NCBI RefSeq assembly: GCF_003061515.1
Contig: NZ_CP028924.1
Span: forward strand, 1,798,001 to 1,862,000
DNA length: 64,000 nt
Reading direction: 5' to 3'
From: Colwellia sp. Arc7-D
GTDB lineage: Bacteria > Pseudomonadota > Gammaproteobacteria > Enterobacterales > Alteromonadaceae
The notes under the pieces were generated by a model. The model was not told the DNA's origin, did not search any database, and saw only the letters and a list, made by a program, of their open reading frames with translations. Below, in pieces: positions 17,846-26,379 of the stretch; the stretch's first letter is position 1, and every line of letters starts with the position of its first letter. The position numbers and the translations under genes were made by a program.

Positions 17846-19300
17846 TTACAGGCGTTTAAGTTTTTCTTGTTGTTCTTGTAATTGCAGTATTCGGCCTTTC
17901 ATGCGTTTTTGTAATAATGGGTTTTCTTCAACAAAATTATACGCTGTTTGTAATTCATCAACCGCTTTAGGATAAGCACCTAAGAGGGCATATACTTCAG
18001 CCTTAGTAGCATGCATCAGGGCTTTTTTATCTTGTTTTCTATAGACTTCAGTTAATAAATCGTTAGCAATAAAGTTTTTTGGGCTCAATACTAAAAACTT
18101 TTGTAAAAGCGTTTCAGCCTGTGCATACTGCCCTGCTTCGTTTAATACGTTTGCGTAGTTTAAAGTCACAACTTGGTTATTAGGCATTAATAAGTTTAAC
18201 TCACTAAGCATGACAATAGCCTTATCAAAGTTTTTCTCAGCAATATAAGCATCGGCGAGCGCATCGACATAAAATAAGTTTCTGTTATCGTCGTTTAATA
18301 ACGCTTCAAGCTGAGAAGTAGCGACTTTATAGTTTTTATTTTCATAGTAAGATAGTGCCAACCCATAACGTGCAGCAGCCTCAACAGCATAATTTTGTTT
18401 ATCCAAACTTTGTTGAAAGTTAATAATGTTACCTTCAGCATTACCTTCATATCTCGCCATTATGCGTGCTTTAGCTAGTTCGAACGCTAAACTTGGGGCT
18501 AATGGACGTGGTGAGAAATTGTGTGCTCTAATTCTGGCGTCTGCAATGCGTGACTCAGGTAATGGATGCGTTAATAACATGGCAGGTGGCTTTGATGTAT
18601 AACGGTATTTTTCTGCCATTTTGCTGAAAAAGTCAGGTGCACCTTGTGGATTAAAACCACTATTAACCAAAAGCATAATGCCGACTCGGTCAGCCTCTTG
18701 CTCGTTGCCTCGTGTATAGTTGATGCTAGCTTGTTGCGAAGCTGCCATTGTAGTACTCAGCGCCGCCATGCCAACGGTTGGGTTAATTAAGGTTAATAAA
18801 ACACTAGAAACCATAGCGGCCATGGTAAGCGATTGACTTCTGCTTTGAGACTCTAATCTTCTGGCTAAGTGGCGTTGAGTAACATGTGATATTTCGTGCG
18901 CGACAACCGAAGCAAGTTCACTTTCAGTGCTTGCGGTTGTGATTAAACCGCTGTGAATAGCAATATGACCACCAAAGAAGGCAAATGCATTTAGCTCTTG
19001 GTTACGAATAACAAAGAACTCAAAGCTGTAATTAACATCTTTGGCATTTCTCACCATACGGTTGCCTAAGTCATTTATATACTCTGTTAATACGGGATCA
19101 TTCAATATTGGTTGTGATGCGCGAATTTGACGCATCATTTCGCCACCTATTTGGCGTTCTTTTTCAATAGAAAGTACACTTACACCCGCAGAGCCAATTT
19201 CAGGAAGTTTATTTCTATTAGTTTCTGTATTCGCTGCCAAAGCACTAGTAGTTAAAGACGAAAGGGCAAGTGCAATAATAAACGGTTTTAATTTAAACAA
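17846..19300 (-). CDS. bepA: periplasmic M48 metalloprotease/chaperone BepA
   Basis: BepA maintains outer-membrane assembly by degrading or promoting maturation of LptD and BAM substrates. The 484 residues have a Sec signal peptide (to about residue 22), zinc motif HEISH at 135-139 and a third ligand Glu202 in NEQEADRVG. The C-terminal half (about 280-480) is a TPR array (repeated AAARYGLALSYYENKNYKVA-like helices). Length matches E. coli BepA (487). It is the likely first or second gene of a minus-strand unit with yfgD and DUF2069; the unknown gene at 19345-19941 is 44 bases upstream. Confidence 0.95.
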   Translation of the reverse strand: MFKLKPFIIALALSSLTTSALAANTETNRNKLPEIGSAGVSVLSIEKERQIGGEMMRQIRASQPILNDPVLTEYINDLGNRMVRNAKDVNYSFEFFVIRNQELNAFAFFGGHIAIHSGLITTASTESELASVVAHEISHVTQRHLARRLESQSRSQSLTMAAMVSSVLLTLINPTVGMAALSTTMAASQQASINYTRGNEQEADRVGIMLLVNSGFNPQGAPDFFSKMAEKYRYTSKPPAMLLTHPLPESRIADARIRAHNFSPRPLAPSLAFELAKARIMARYEGNAEGNIINFQQSLDKQNYAVEAAARYGLALSYYENKNYKVATSQLEALLNDDNRNLFYVDALADAYIAEKNFDKAIVMLSELNLLMPNNQVVTLNYANVLNEAGQYAQAETLLQKFLVLSPKNFIANDLLTEVYRKQDKKALMHATKAEVYALLGAYPKAVDELQTAYNFVEENPLLQKRMKGRILQLQEQQEKLKRL

Positions 19301-19344
19301 ATTTAATTTTCCATATTTTCAGGTGTATTACCACAAGTTAAGGC

Positions 19345-19941
19345 CTAAGATTGAGACTGTGATTGCTTACGGTAAACTTCTTTGCAAAACTCAGCGATTG
19401 AATATCCTTTAATATCAGTGATATCAAAAGATTGGCTTAACACCGTAATAAGTTCATCAACTCGCTGGTTTGCATAACGAATAAGGGCATAATCGGCTAA
19501 ATCACCCTTTTGAAAGGTGTAGACAATAAAAGGCAGTAATGAGTTCAATCTAAACAACGTTTGCATTGTTAGCGGTGCCCATTCAATAAAAGGACATTGC
19601 GGATTATTAAACTGTGCTTCCTTTACCGGTTCGTTATTAATTATTGGATAACAATGTAACTCATAATGTTGTTCATTAATATTATGATAAAGCGAAATTT
19701 TTGGCTTACCCGTTGTTACTTTACCAATAATATTGCTCGATTGCGTTGTTGTATTTAAGTTCCAATTGCGTTGATCAAGCAGCTGTTTAAAAGCGTTATT
19801 AAAACCATGAGTTAACAATCCATCCATTTCCCTAATTGAGTTCGTCGCTAATTGATAAATTGTGGGAACATCACCCCAGTTTAACTTTTTTTTATAGGCG
19901 TCAATTTCTTTAAGACTAGGATTATCAGAAAGTTTGCTCAT
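19345..19941 (-). CDS. uncharacterised cytoplasmic protein
   Basis: The protein has 198 residues with no signal peptide or membrane helix. The N-terminal region is helical (SLKEIDAYKKKLNWGDV), the middle has alternating strands (KISLYHNINEQHYELHCYPII), and the C-terminal helices end in a Gln/Ser repeat (QSQSQS). I do not recognise a family. It precedes bepA by 44 bases in the same orientation and is divergent from the TusA-like gene, so it may be co-transcribed with bepA. The role is unknown. Confidence 0.6.
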   Translation of the reverse strand: MSKLSDNPSLKEIDAYKKKLNWGDVPTIYQLATNSIREMDGLLTHGFNNAFKQLLDQRNWNLNTTTQSSNIIGKVTTGKPKISLYHNINEQHYELHCYPIINNEPVKEAQFNNPQCPFIEWAPLTMQTLFRLNSLLPFIVYTFQKGDLADYALIRYANQRVDELITVLSQSFDITDIKGYSIAEFCKEVYRKQSQSQS

Positions 19942-20058
19942 TTATTTTCTTTAACCTCTTTAAATTATTAAAAATACATCAAAAGAATTTACAAATGTCA
20001 TTGTAATCAATTGTCGCAAATTAGATAATCAAACTAAAGCACAACGCATAGTTTATTT

Positions 20059-20283
20059 ATGACTTACGAATACGATGCCACCCAAGATAAATGCCCAGTG
20101 CCACTGGTGAATTTACGCTTATTACTGAGAAAGTTAACGCCGATTGATAGTTGTCTGATACGTATTCGTGATAATGGCTCCAAAAAAGATATTCCCAGGT
20201 TGTTATTAAAACAAGGGTTTTACTTTGAACAGCGTAACGTAGATAAGCATACTGTTGAATTATTGATAAGAATGGAAAAATAA
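20059..20283 (+). CDS. TusA/SirA-family sulfur carrier-like protein
   Basis: The protein has 74 residues. The TusA signature CPVP (residues 12-15, Cys12 in DKCPVPLVNLR) sits at the start of the first helix, as in TusA and YedF. TusA family members carry persulfide sulfur for tRNA thiolation or other sulfur transfer. The gene is five bases ahead of perM, and TusA-like proteins beside PerM-type membrane proteins occur in other gammaproteobacteria. It is not the canonical tusA, whose usual context differs. A 218-aa antisense frame covers it and is not a gene. Confidence 0.8.
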   Translation: MTYEYDATQDKCPVPLVNLRLLLRKLTPIDSCLIRIRDNGSKKDIPRLLLKQGFYFEQRNVDKHTVELLIRMEK

Positions 20284-20288
20284 ATATT

Positions 20289-21362
20289 ATGGTTTCACTG
20301 TTTAGCGATTGGTACAAAAGGAACTTTTCAGATCCAAGTGCGGTAACCTTAATGGTTATTCTCATTTGTACTTTCTTGTTTGTGTATTTTTTTAGTAGTT
20401 TGTTAATGCCTGTTTTTGTTGCCGTTGCCATCGCTTTTTTATTAGATTTACCGGTAAACAAGTTATCAAAGATTGGCTTATCTCGTGGACTGTCAGTTGT
20501 TATTGTCGTTTCTGCTTTTGTCGGATTAACCTTAATCGGTATCTTGGGTTTAATGCCAGTAATATGGCAACAAAGCAGTAATTTATTGCAAGAAGTACCG
20601 CAAATGCTGGGTAAAGGACATACATACTTACTCGCTTTACCTGAACAATACCCTGAATTTGTAAGTGCTGAACAGATAGGCAATGTGATCATTTTAGTCA
20701 ATGACAAGCTCATTGAATGGGGACAACTAGCATTAAAAGCATCCTTGGGTTCAATCTCTAATGTAGTTGCACTGCTGATCTATCTAATTTTAGTACCGTT
20801 AATGGTATTTTTCTTTTTGAAAGATAAGAGTGTGCTTTTTAATAGTTTACGTAAATTTTTACCAAAAGATCGCCGTATGGCAAAACAAGTTGGCAGTGAA
20901 ATGAACCAACAGATCATGAATTACATTCGTGGTAAATTAATTGAAATTATTATTATCGGCACAGCATCAACTATTGCCTTCATCGCCTTAGGACTTAATT
21001 ATCCGGTATTATTGGGGGTTTTAGTTGGGCTATCGGTTCTTGTACCTTATGTAGGCGCAACCATTGTAACTTTACCTGTTTTACTTGTTGCCTTGTTTCA
21101 ATTTGGTACCACTGCAGAGTTTGGTTATGTAATGATAGCTTACGGTATTATTCAAGCGCTTGATGGTAACTTGCTTGTGCCTTTGCTATTTTCTGAAGCG
21201 GTTAATTTACATCCCGTCACTATTATTATTGCGGTGATATTATTTGGTGGGTTGTGGGGCTTTTGGGGCGTATTTTTTGCGATTCCGTTGGCAACGCTTG
21301 TTAAGGCTGTGCTTAATGCTTGGTCAACTACAACGCAAGCTGAGGGAATAACAGACATTTAA
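20289..21362 (+). CDS. perM: AI-2E family (PerM/YfgO) permease
   Basis: The protein has 357 residues with about eight membrane helices. The family pattern is FLLDLPVNKLSK after the first two helices, LKDKSVLFNSLRKFLPKDRR in the cytoplasmic loop, VLVGLSVLVPYVGATI, and the final IIAVILFGGLWGFWGVFFAIPLATLVKA. Members export small molecules (AI-2 in TqsA) or act as Na+/H+ antiporters in other bacteria; PerM substrates are unsettled. It is co-transcribed with the TusA-like gene five bases upstream. Confidence 0.88.
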   Translation: MVSLFSDWYKRNFSDPSAVTLMVILICTFLFVYFFSSLLMPVFVAVAIAFLLDLPVNKLSKIGLSRGLSVVIVVSAFVGLTLIGILGLMPVIWQQSSNLLQEVPQMLGKGHTYLLALPEQYPEFVSAEQIGNVIILVNDKLIEWGQLALKASLGSISNVVALLIYLILVPLMVFFFLKDKSVLFNSLRKFLPKDRRMAKQVGSEMNQQIMNYIRGKLIEIIIIGTASTIAFIALGLNYPVLLGVLVGLSVLVPYVGATIVTLPVLLVALFQFGTTAEFGYVMIAYGIIQALDGNLLVPLLFSEAVNLHPVTIIIAVILFGGLWGFWGVFFAIPLATLVKAVLNAWSTTTQAEGITDI

Positions 21363-21382
21363 GTTGCTACTCATCTGCTATG

Positions 21383-21420
21383 CATAAATTAAAGTCTCAT
21401 CAAAAAGGCTTTAATTTATG
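21383..21420 (+). terminator. 12-bp hairpin after perM
   Basis: CATAAATTAAAG (21383-21394) pairs perfectly with CTTTAATTTATG (21409-21420) around a 14-base loop, 20 bases after the perM stop. It lacks a U tract on the plus strand, so termination would be weak. It may instead be a transcript 3' end stabiliser. Confidence 0.4.
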
Positions 21421-21633
21421 ATGTAACTGCTAATATTTTAATCTTCTAGCCAGTTTCATTCATTTAAAATATTCTAGGCTACATAACTATTATCACATGC
21501 TACATATCAGCCTTAACAAAGCGTTATTGTTTTATGATGAGTCTAGACCCTTTTATACCCGTGAGATCAATAAAATAACTTAGGTTAATTAGCACTAAGT
21601 TATCGGATTAAATTTTATAGGAACGCTTTTTTT

Positions 21634-21650
21634 TATTCTATAATAGAATA
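21634..21650. repeat. palindrome upstream of cobA
   Basis: TATTCTAT-A-ATAGAATA is an 8-bp perfect inverted repeat with a one-base centre, about 90 bases before the cobA start. It could be an operator, but AT palindromes are easily formed by chance. The remaining 21421-21738 also holds a second short hairpin (ATCCAA/TTGGAT at 21662-21684) and no gene. Confidence 0.3.
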
Positions 21651-21738
21651 ACGAAGGTAGGATCCAATATCATTTTTTTTGGATAGTATGTCACTTATCA
21701 TTAAAAATTTTAATTAAAATCAATAGAGTATAAAACTT

Positions 21739-22569
21739 TTGAAAAACGTAAATAGCAAATCTATTTTACAAGCTGGTGAAGTTGCATTAGTTGGTTCAGG
21801 TCCCGGTGATGCAGAATTACTGACTATTCGCGCTTTACGTTTTATTGAACAGGCAGAAGTTGCTATTTATGACCGCTTAGTCAGTGATGAAATAATGGCA
21901 CTTTTACCTGCAGATTGTGAGCGCTTATATGTCGGTAAAGAACAAGCTAAGCACTGTGTTCCGCAAGATAAAATTAATGAATTATTACACCAATATGCAC
22001 AACAAGGTAAAAAAGTACTTCGGCTTAAGGGTGGTGACCCCTTTATCTTTGGTCGTGGTGGTGAAGAAGCTGAATATTTATTAAAAAATGGTGTTAGTTG
22101 TCATCTTTGTCCAGGCATTACCGCGGCATCAGGCTGTACTACTTATGCAGGAATTCCATTAACCCACCGAGGTGTTGCACAAGGCTGTACTTTTATTACG
22201 GGTCATATGCAAAACGATGGACAACTTAATTTACCTTGGAAAAGTTTAAGCGATAGCAGCCAAACAGTTGTCTTTTATATGGGGATTAATACTTTACCAA
22301 GCATAACTGAGCAGTTAATAAAGCATGGTCGAGATGCTAACACTCCTGCTGCACTTATTCGAAAGGGAACACAGCCAGAGCAACAAATATTTCGTGGTAA
22401 AATATCTACGCTTGCAGCATTAGTAGCAGAGCATAAAATAACGCCACCTACGTTAATTGTTATTGGTGATGTTGTGAACCAATTAACCGATATAGCACTG
22501 GCAAAGCCAGGTTTCTTAGACGCTAAAAATTATCAACAGCCCGAGCAGTTATCAGTAAAAGTTGGTTAA
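21739..22569 (+). CDS. cobA: uroporphyrinogen-III C-methyltransferase
   Basis: SUMT makes precorrin-2 with two SAM molecules, the branch point to siroheme and cobalamin. The 276 residues contain the SAM site ALVGSGPGDAELLTIRA, YDRLVSDEIM, RLKGGDPFIFGRGGEE, CPGITAASGCTTYAGIPLTHRG and VVFYMGI. It lacks the CysG dehydrogenase/ferrochelatase half, so it is a stand-alone SUMT. The start is a TTG at 21739 because no ATG or GTG precedes the conserved N-terminus; only a weak AGAG lies upstream. Nitrite or sulfite reductase genes are not adjacent here. Confidence 0.92.
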   Translation: MKNVNSKSILQAGEVALVGSGPGDAELLTIRALRFIEQAEVAIYDRLVSDEIMALLPADCERLYVGKEQAKHCVPQDKINELLHQYAQQGKKVLRLKGGDPFIFGRGGEEAEYLLKNGVSCHLCPGITAASGCTTYAGIPLTHRGVAQGCTFITGHMQNDGQLNLPWKSLSDSSQTVVFYMGINTLPSITEQLIKHGRDANTPAALIRKGTQPEQQIFRGKISTLAALVAEHKITPPTLIVIGDVVNQLTDIALAKPGFLDAKNYQQPEQLSVKVG

Positions 22570-22645
22570 TATATTTAATTAACTTACTAATTTATTTAAA
22601 ATTTATCGGCAATTTTTCTGCAATGCAACCCATTGTACTGTTTAT

Positions 22646-22685
22646 AAAAAAAGGCTTAACAAATTAATTGTTAAGCCTTTTTTGT
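22646..22685. terminator. bidirectional terminator between cobA and bcp
   Basis: AAAAAGGCTTAACAA pairs with TTGTTAAGCCTTTTT around a 5-base loop, flanked by A runs on the left and T runs on the right. It can end both convergent transcripts. Confidence 0.9.
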
Positions 22686-22720
22686 TTTTACTCGCTTTTT
22701 AAGCGGTATTCATCATGAGA

Positions 22721-23182
22721 TTAAAGATTTTTTAATACATCTAGAACAACTTCGTGATGATCTTTAGTTTTAAACTTATTAAAGATATGTTCTAAATTAC
22801 CATTCTCATCGATTAGAAATGATGTTCTCACCACGCCCATACTTTCTCTTCCCATGAATTTCTTTAATTGCCATACGTTATAAGCTTCACAAACTGCGTG
22901 ATCTTCATCAGATAATAATGTGAAGTTTAATGTTTGCTTATTAATAAAGTTTGTTAGTTTTTTAGGTGTGTCAGGGCTTATACCTAATACAACAACATTT
23001 AAATCATCAAGTTCTGATTTAGAATCTCTTAAAGCACAAGCTTGTACAGTACAACCGGGAGTCGAAGCTCTTGGATAAAAATAGATAAGTACTTTTCGAC
23101 CTTTAAATGAATCTAGCTCAATAGCTGTGCTGTTTTGATCGAGTAATGTAAATTTCGGGGCAGGTTGGCCTATTGCTAACAT
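22721..23182 (-). CDS. bcp: thioredoxin-dependent thiol peroxidase Bcp
   Basis: This peroxiredoxin of the PrxQ/Bcp class reduces hydroperoxides in the cytoplasm. It has 153 residues; peroxidatic Cys44 and resolving Cys49 lie in YFYPRASTPGCTVQACALRD. The later blocks LNFTLLSDEDHAVCEAYNVW and RTSFLIDENGNLEHIF match E. coli Bcp closely. It lies about 60 bases downstream of gcvR on the same strand; gcvR-bcp is a conserved pair. Confidence 0.96.
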   Translation of the reverse strand: MLAIGQPAPKFTLLDQNSTAIELDSFKGRKVLIYFYPRASTPGCTVQACALRDSKSELDDLNVVVLGISPDTPKKLTNFINKQTLNFTLLSDEDHAVCEAYNVWQLKKFMGRESMGVVRTSFLIDENGNLEHIFNKFKTKDHHEVVLDVLKNL

Positions 23183-23241
23183 TTATTTTTATCCTTTCTA
23201 TTTTAGGTAATACACGTGGAGTGTGACGGGTATTTACTTGG

Positions 23242-23772
23242 TTAATCTATCTGGTTTGATTGAATTTTCTTTATACAACCTTGTACATCAAATTGCTCAC
23301 ACAATTGGAGGAAATCACTTTCAAGTTTATCGATACTCGTTTCTTCCATCAATGCGATTAAAATTGATGCACTCATGTGATTATCTTTCTGATTAATTTC
23401 AGACTTTAAAGATGATATATCAATATTGCGTGTGGCAAAAAAAGCAGTAACAGCTTTTAAAACACCGGGTTGATCTATACCAGCATAATCAACTTGGTAA
23501 TGATGAACAAAGTCTTGTTCACGATAACCGGATGTTCTTTTCATCATAGTGATAAGTTCAAGCTTATGTGCCACAGCAGGTAATTTACTTTCTAATTGAT
23601 GAATAGCTTTATTATTACCGGTAAGTAACATGATTAAGGTAAATTCTAAGCCGAATATCGCCATTCTACTGTCTAAAATGTTACAGCCACATTCGCTGGC
23701 TAGTTTGGTTAAGTCACTGACACTGCCGGTGCGATCTGGTCCCATGGCTGTTAAAACTAAATATTCGCTCAT
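23242..23772 (-). CDS. gcvR: glycine cleavage system regulator GcvR
   Basis: GcvR binds GcvA and blocks activation of gcvTHP when glycine is scarce. The 176 residues form two ACT domains (about 4-75 and 90-165), beginning SEYLVLTAMGPDRTGSVSDLTKLASECGCNI. It has the family loop DYAGIDQPGVLKAVTAFFATRNIDI. The ATG at 23772 is preferred over a TTG one codon earlier. It is divergent from the phzF-like gene. In many relatives dapA and bamC follow on the far side; here they do not. Confidence 0.9.
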   Translation of the reverse strand: MSEYLVLTAMGPDRTGSVSDLTKLASECGCNILDSRMAIFGLEFTLIMLLTGNNKAIHQLESKLPAVAHKLELITMMKRTSGYREQDFVHHYQVDYAGIDQPGVLKAVTAFFATRNIDISSLKSEINQKDNHMSASILIALMEETSIDKLESDFLQLCEQFDVQGCIKKIQSNQID

Positions 23773-23955
23773 CAATAAACCTAACTGTGGTATTAAAAAA
23801 GCTATTGTAACGTATGTTATGTTGCTAAAGCCAACGAGAATGATGTTTGTTCATTTTGTTACAACCTTGGGATAAAGCTTTTAAATATCAACGTAAACTG
23901 ATAAATATAAAACTACTGTTTTAAGTAATATTAGGCTTGGAGTGTTATTTTTCAT

Positions 23956-24747
23956 ATGGAATTAAAAATTAATGTTATTGACGCATTTACTGATACAACA
24001 TTTAAGGGTAATTCAGCTGCGGTCATTATAATAGAAGACTGGCTCAGTGATGAACTTATGCAGTCAATTGCTGTTGAGAATAATCTGTCAGAAACTGCTT
24101 TTGTCAAAAAAATTGAGCAGCACAGCTACGAAATACGTTGGTTTTCCCCGATAACAGAAATTGATTTTTGTGGTCATGCAACTTTAGCGGCATCATTTGT
24201 TATTTTTAAACAACACTCTGATGTAAAGAAGATTAAATTTTTTGCTAAAGCTGTGGGTGATTTATGGGTAACAGCATTAAGTAATGGTTATATTGAAATG
24301 GTATTTCCTAATAAAATACCTGAAGTAATTCATGATATACCTTTAGCTTTATTAAATGGATTGTCGATTAAACCACTAGAAGTATTATTAAATGATCAAG
24401 CTTATTTTGTGGTTTATGAAACAGAAGCTGATGTGCTTTTGGTGCAACAAAATATCGAATTAATAAAACAGCTTGCACCTTTTGATGTAGTTGTGACTGC
24501 AAGATCAAAGGAATATGATTTTATTTCGCGTTATTTTTGGCCAGCTAACGGCGGATATGAGGACCCAGTAACGGGCTCTATTCATAGTGGTTTAGCACCT
24601 TTGTGGGCAAGTAAACTCAACAAACTTGATTTGGTGGCTTTTCAAGCGTCTACACGAGGAGGAAAGCTATTGTGTAGCGTAAAAGGCAATAAGGTTCATA
24701 TTTCAGGTAAAGCGGTGCAATACCTTGAAGGAAAAATTTCAGTTTAG
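23956..24747 (+). CDS. PhzF-family isomerase/epimerase
   Basis: The protein has 263 residues with the diaminopimelate-epimerase-like double-domain fold of PhzF enzymes. Visible are the N-terminal VIDAFTDTTFKGNSAAVII, the catalytic-Glu segment NNLSETAFV, IRWFSPITEIDFCGHATLAA, and DPVTGSIHSGLAPLW in the second half. PhzF isomerises dihydroxyanthranilate precursors in phenazine synthesis, but no phz genes are near, so the substrate here is unknown. It is a single gene with a SD-like GGAG upstream. Confidence 0.9.
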   Translation: MELKINVIDAFTDTTFKGNSAAVIIIEDWLSDELMQSIAVENNLSETAFVKKIEQHSYEIRWFSPITEIDFCGHATLAASFVIFKQHSDVKKIKFFAKAVGDLWVTALSNGYIEMVFPNKIPEVIHDIPLALLNGLSIKPLEVLLNDQAYFVVYETEADVLLVQQNIELIKQLAPFDVVVTARSKEYDFISRYFWPANGGYEDPVTGSIHSGLAPLWASKLNKLDLVAFQASTRGGKLLCSVKGNKVHISGKAVQYLEGKISV

Positions 24748-24851
24748 TGTCCTTTTAAAAAATATAAACTAAAGTTGGTTATAGCGGCATGAATTGCTGC
24801 TTAAACCAAGTAATAGTAATTACCTTGGTATTTTTAAACCACGGAGTATAC

Positions 24852-25094
24852 ATGATGAATAAACCTGTTAGCATTTCAGACACCCCATATGGTATTGAAG
24901 TAGAAGCAGATAAAAAATATTTTTGGTGTGCTTGTGGACAAAGTACAAGCCAACCATTTTGTGATGGCTCACATAAAGGAACTGAATTTACACCCGTTAA
25001 ATATACCGCAACAGAGTCTAAAAAAATCTATTTTTGCGGCTGTAAGTTAACAGGTAATCAGCCAATATGTGACGGTAGTCATAAAAAGAGTTAA
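24852..25094 (+). CDS. tandem CDGSH iron-sulfur protein
   Basis: The protein has 80 residues from the ATG at 24852, chosen because GGAG at 24843-24846 precedes it; a longer frame from 24789 reads through the leader. Two CDGSH motifs are present (CACGQSTSQPFCDGSH and CGCKLTGNQPICDGSH). Each should hold one 2Fe-2S cluster through three Cys and one His. Such bacterial mitoNEET-like proteins are small soluble redox or cluster-transfer proteins. It lies about 100 bases after the phzF-like gene on the same strand; co-transcription is possible. Confidence 0.9.
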   Translation: MMNKPVSISDTPYGIEVEADKKYFWCACGQSTSQPFCDGSHKGTEFTPVKYTATESKKIYFCGCKLTGNQPICDGSHKKS

Positions 25095-25241
25095 CTTTAT
25101 ACAGAACGGTTATTTTTGTCGTTGCGATAATTTTAATGTCTATGTTTTTTGTTATATGAATTGATGTGAGCTGATATCAGTTGAAATAGGTCGTTGATAT
25201 CTTTCATGAATACGATGAACCTTTACTATTAAGTACTATAA

Positions 25242-25799
25242 ATGAACTTTAAGTTTGCACAAAGTGACATGAACTTTTCATATTTTGGTGGTGGAACTGG
25301 GGTTTTAGTTTCTGGCCTTATTTGGTGTATTGCTGGCATTACCGCAATGTTATATTCCAATCAGTCGAGTATGTTGGTGTTGTTTTTTGCTGGTATGTTT
25401 ATCCACCCATTAGCTTTATTGCTTTCGAAAGTGCTTAAACGATCGGGTAAACATCAACAAAATAATCCTTTAGGCAAACTCGCGCTGGAAAGTACCATTA
25501 TTTTATTTGTTGGCTTGTTTTTAGCTTTTTTTGTAGCAAAGCTCAAAGTGGAATGGTTCTTCCCGATTATGTTGATGACAATAGGTGTACGTTATTTAAT
25601 TTTTAATACTTTGTATGGTATTAAGACTTATTGGATCTTAGGTGCAGCGTTAATGTTTAGCGGTATGTTTTGTATTTTATTAAATACAAACTTTGTTATT
25701 GGCGCATTTTTAGGAGGAATTACAGAAGTTATATTTTCACTGGTTATCTTTAAGCAATCCAGCGCATCAACCTTAAAATCAACTGAATACAAAGCTTAA
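25242..25799 (+). CDS. six-helix integral membrane protein
   Basis: The protein has 185 residues, mostly hydrophobic, with about six helices (about 17-40, 42-62, 82-101, 107-124, 128-147 and 149-168). The N-terminal segment MNFSYFGGGTGVLVSGLIWCIAG is conserved in a family I recall only as a DUF. No transport or enzymatic motif is visible. It shares the strand of phzF and the CDGSH gene, but no functional link is evident. Confidence 0.6.
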   Translation: MNFKFAQSDMNFSYFGGGTGVLVSGLIWCIAGITAMLYSNQSSMLVLFFAGMFIHPLALLLSKVLKRSGKHQQNNPLGKLALESTIILFVGLFLAFFVAKLKVEWFFPIMLMTIGVRYLIFNTLYGIKTYWILGAALMFSGMFCILLNTNFVIGAFLGGITEVIFSLVIFKQSSASTLKSTEYKA

Positions 25800-26379
25800 A
25801 CTATTGCATTATTTTGAAAATAGGCCCACCTAATTCGCTGCTTTTTATCTCATATTACTCGGTACTTCTAATTTTAATGTACTTAAGTGCACATATTTTC
25901 CGTAATTTTATTTATTGAGTATGAGGTTTGTAATAGCGTTTTATATGCATTTTCCATGATCAATCTTACGAGTAACAAGCTCACGTAGAATCTCTACCGT
26001 AGTTAATAATTTTATTATCATGCGCTTGGATCTTAACTTCCTGTCTAGGACTGTGAAATCAAACCACTAAAAATACCTTACTATTTCTCTATTTTTTATG
26101 ATAAATGTGCTTCAGTATCTTGTGTTTGTATTTTCAGGCAAGTACCATGGTGCGCTGCCCAATTTAGCTATTTTGCCATTAATTTGCGGATTTTAAATAA
26201 ATGATATGATTTAGGGAACTTAGCCCTGATTCAGTTATCAAAACAGCGTTATAGAAGTATTGCTTGAGCGTTACGACCACCATTTCTTAATGTGTCGTAA
26301 TGAATAAAAATGTGACTTATAAATACAACAAGCAAAATTAAATTTAGAAAGATTCAGATTTGTATCCTCGGGAGTGTTA
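25800..26379. other. 580-base non-coding stretch before bamC
   Basis: AT-rich sequence with no convincing gene on either strand; the longest frame is a minus-strand 41-codon frame without homology that I recognise. dapA, usually directly upstream of bamC, is absent. The region presumably holds the bamC promoter, but I cannot place it with confidence. Confidence 0.5.

Noticed and set aside
20057-20713. 218-aa minus-strand frame
   Set aside because: It lies antisense to the TusA-like gene and perM, both with clear family motifs, and has the composition of a shadow frame.
23956-24747. Phenazine biosynthesis cluster
   Set aside because: Only a PhzF-type isomerase is present; no phzA-E/G genes are nearby, and PhzF homologues are common in non-producers.
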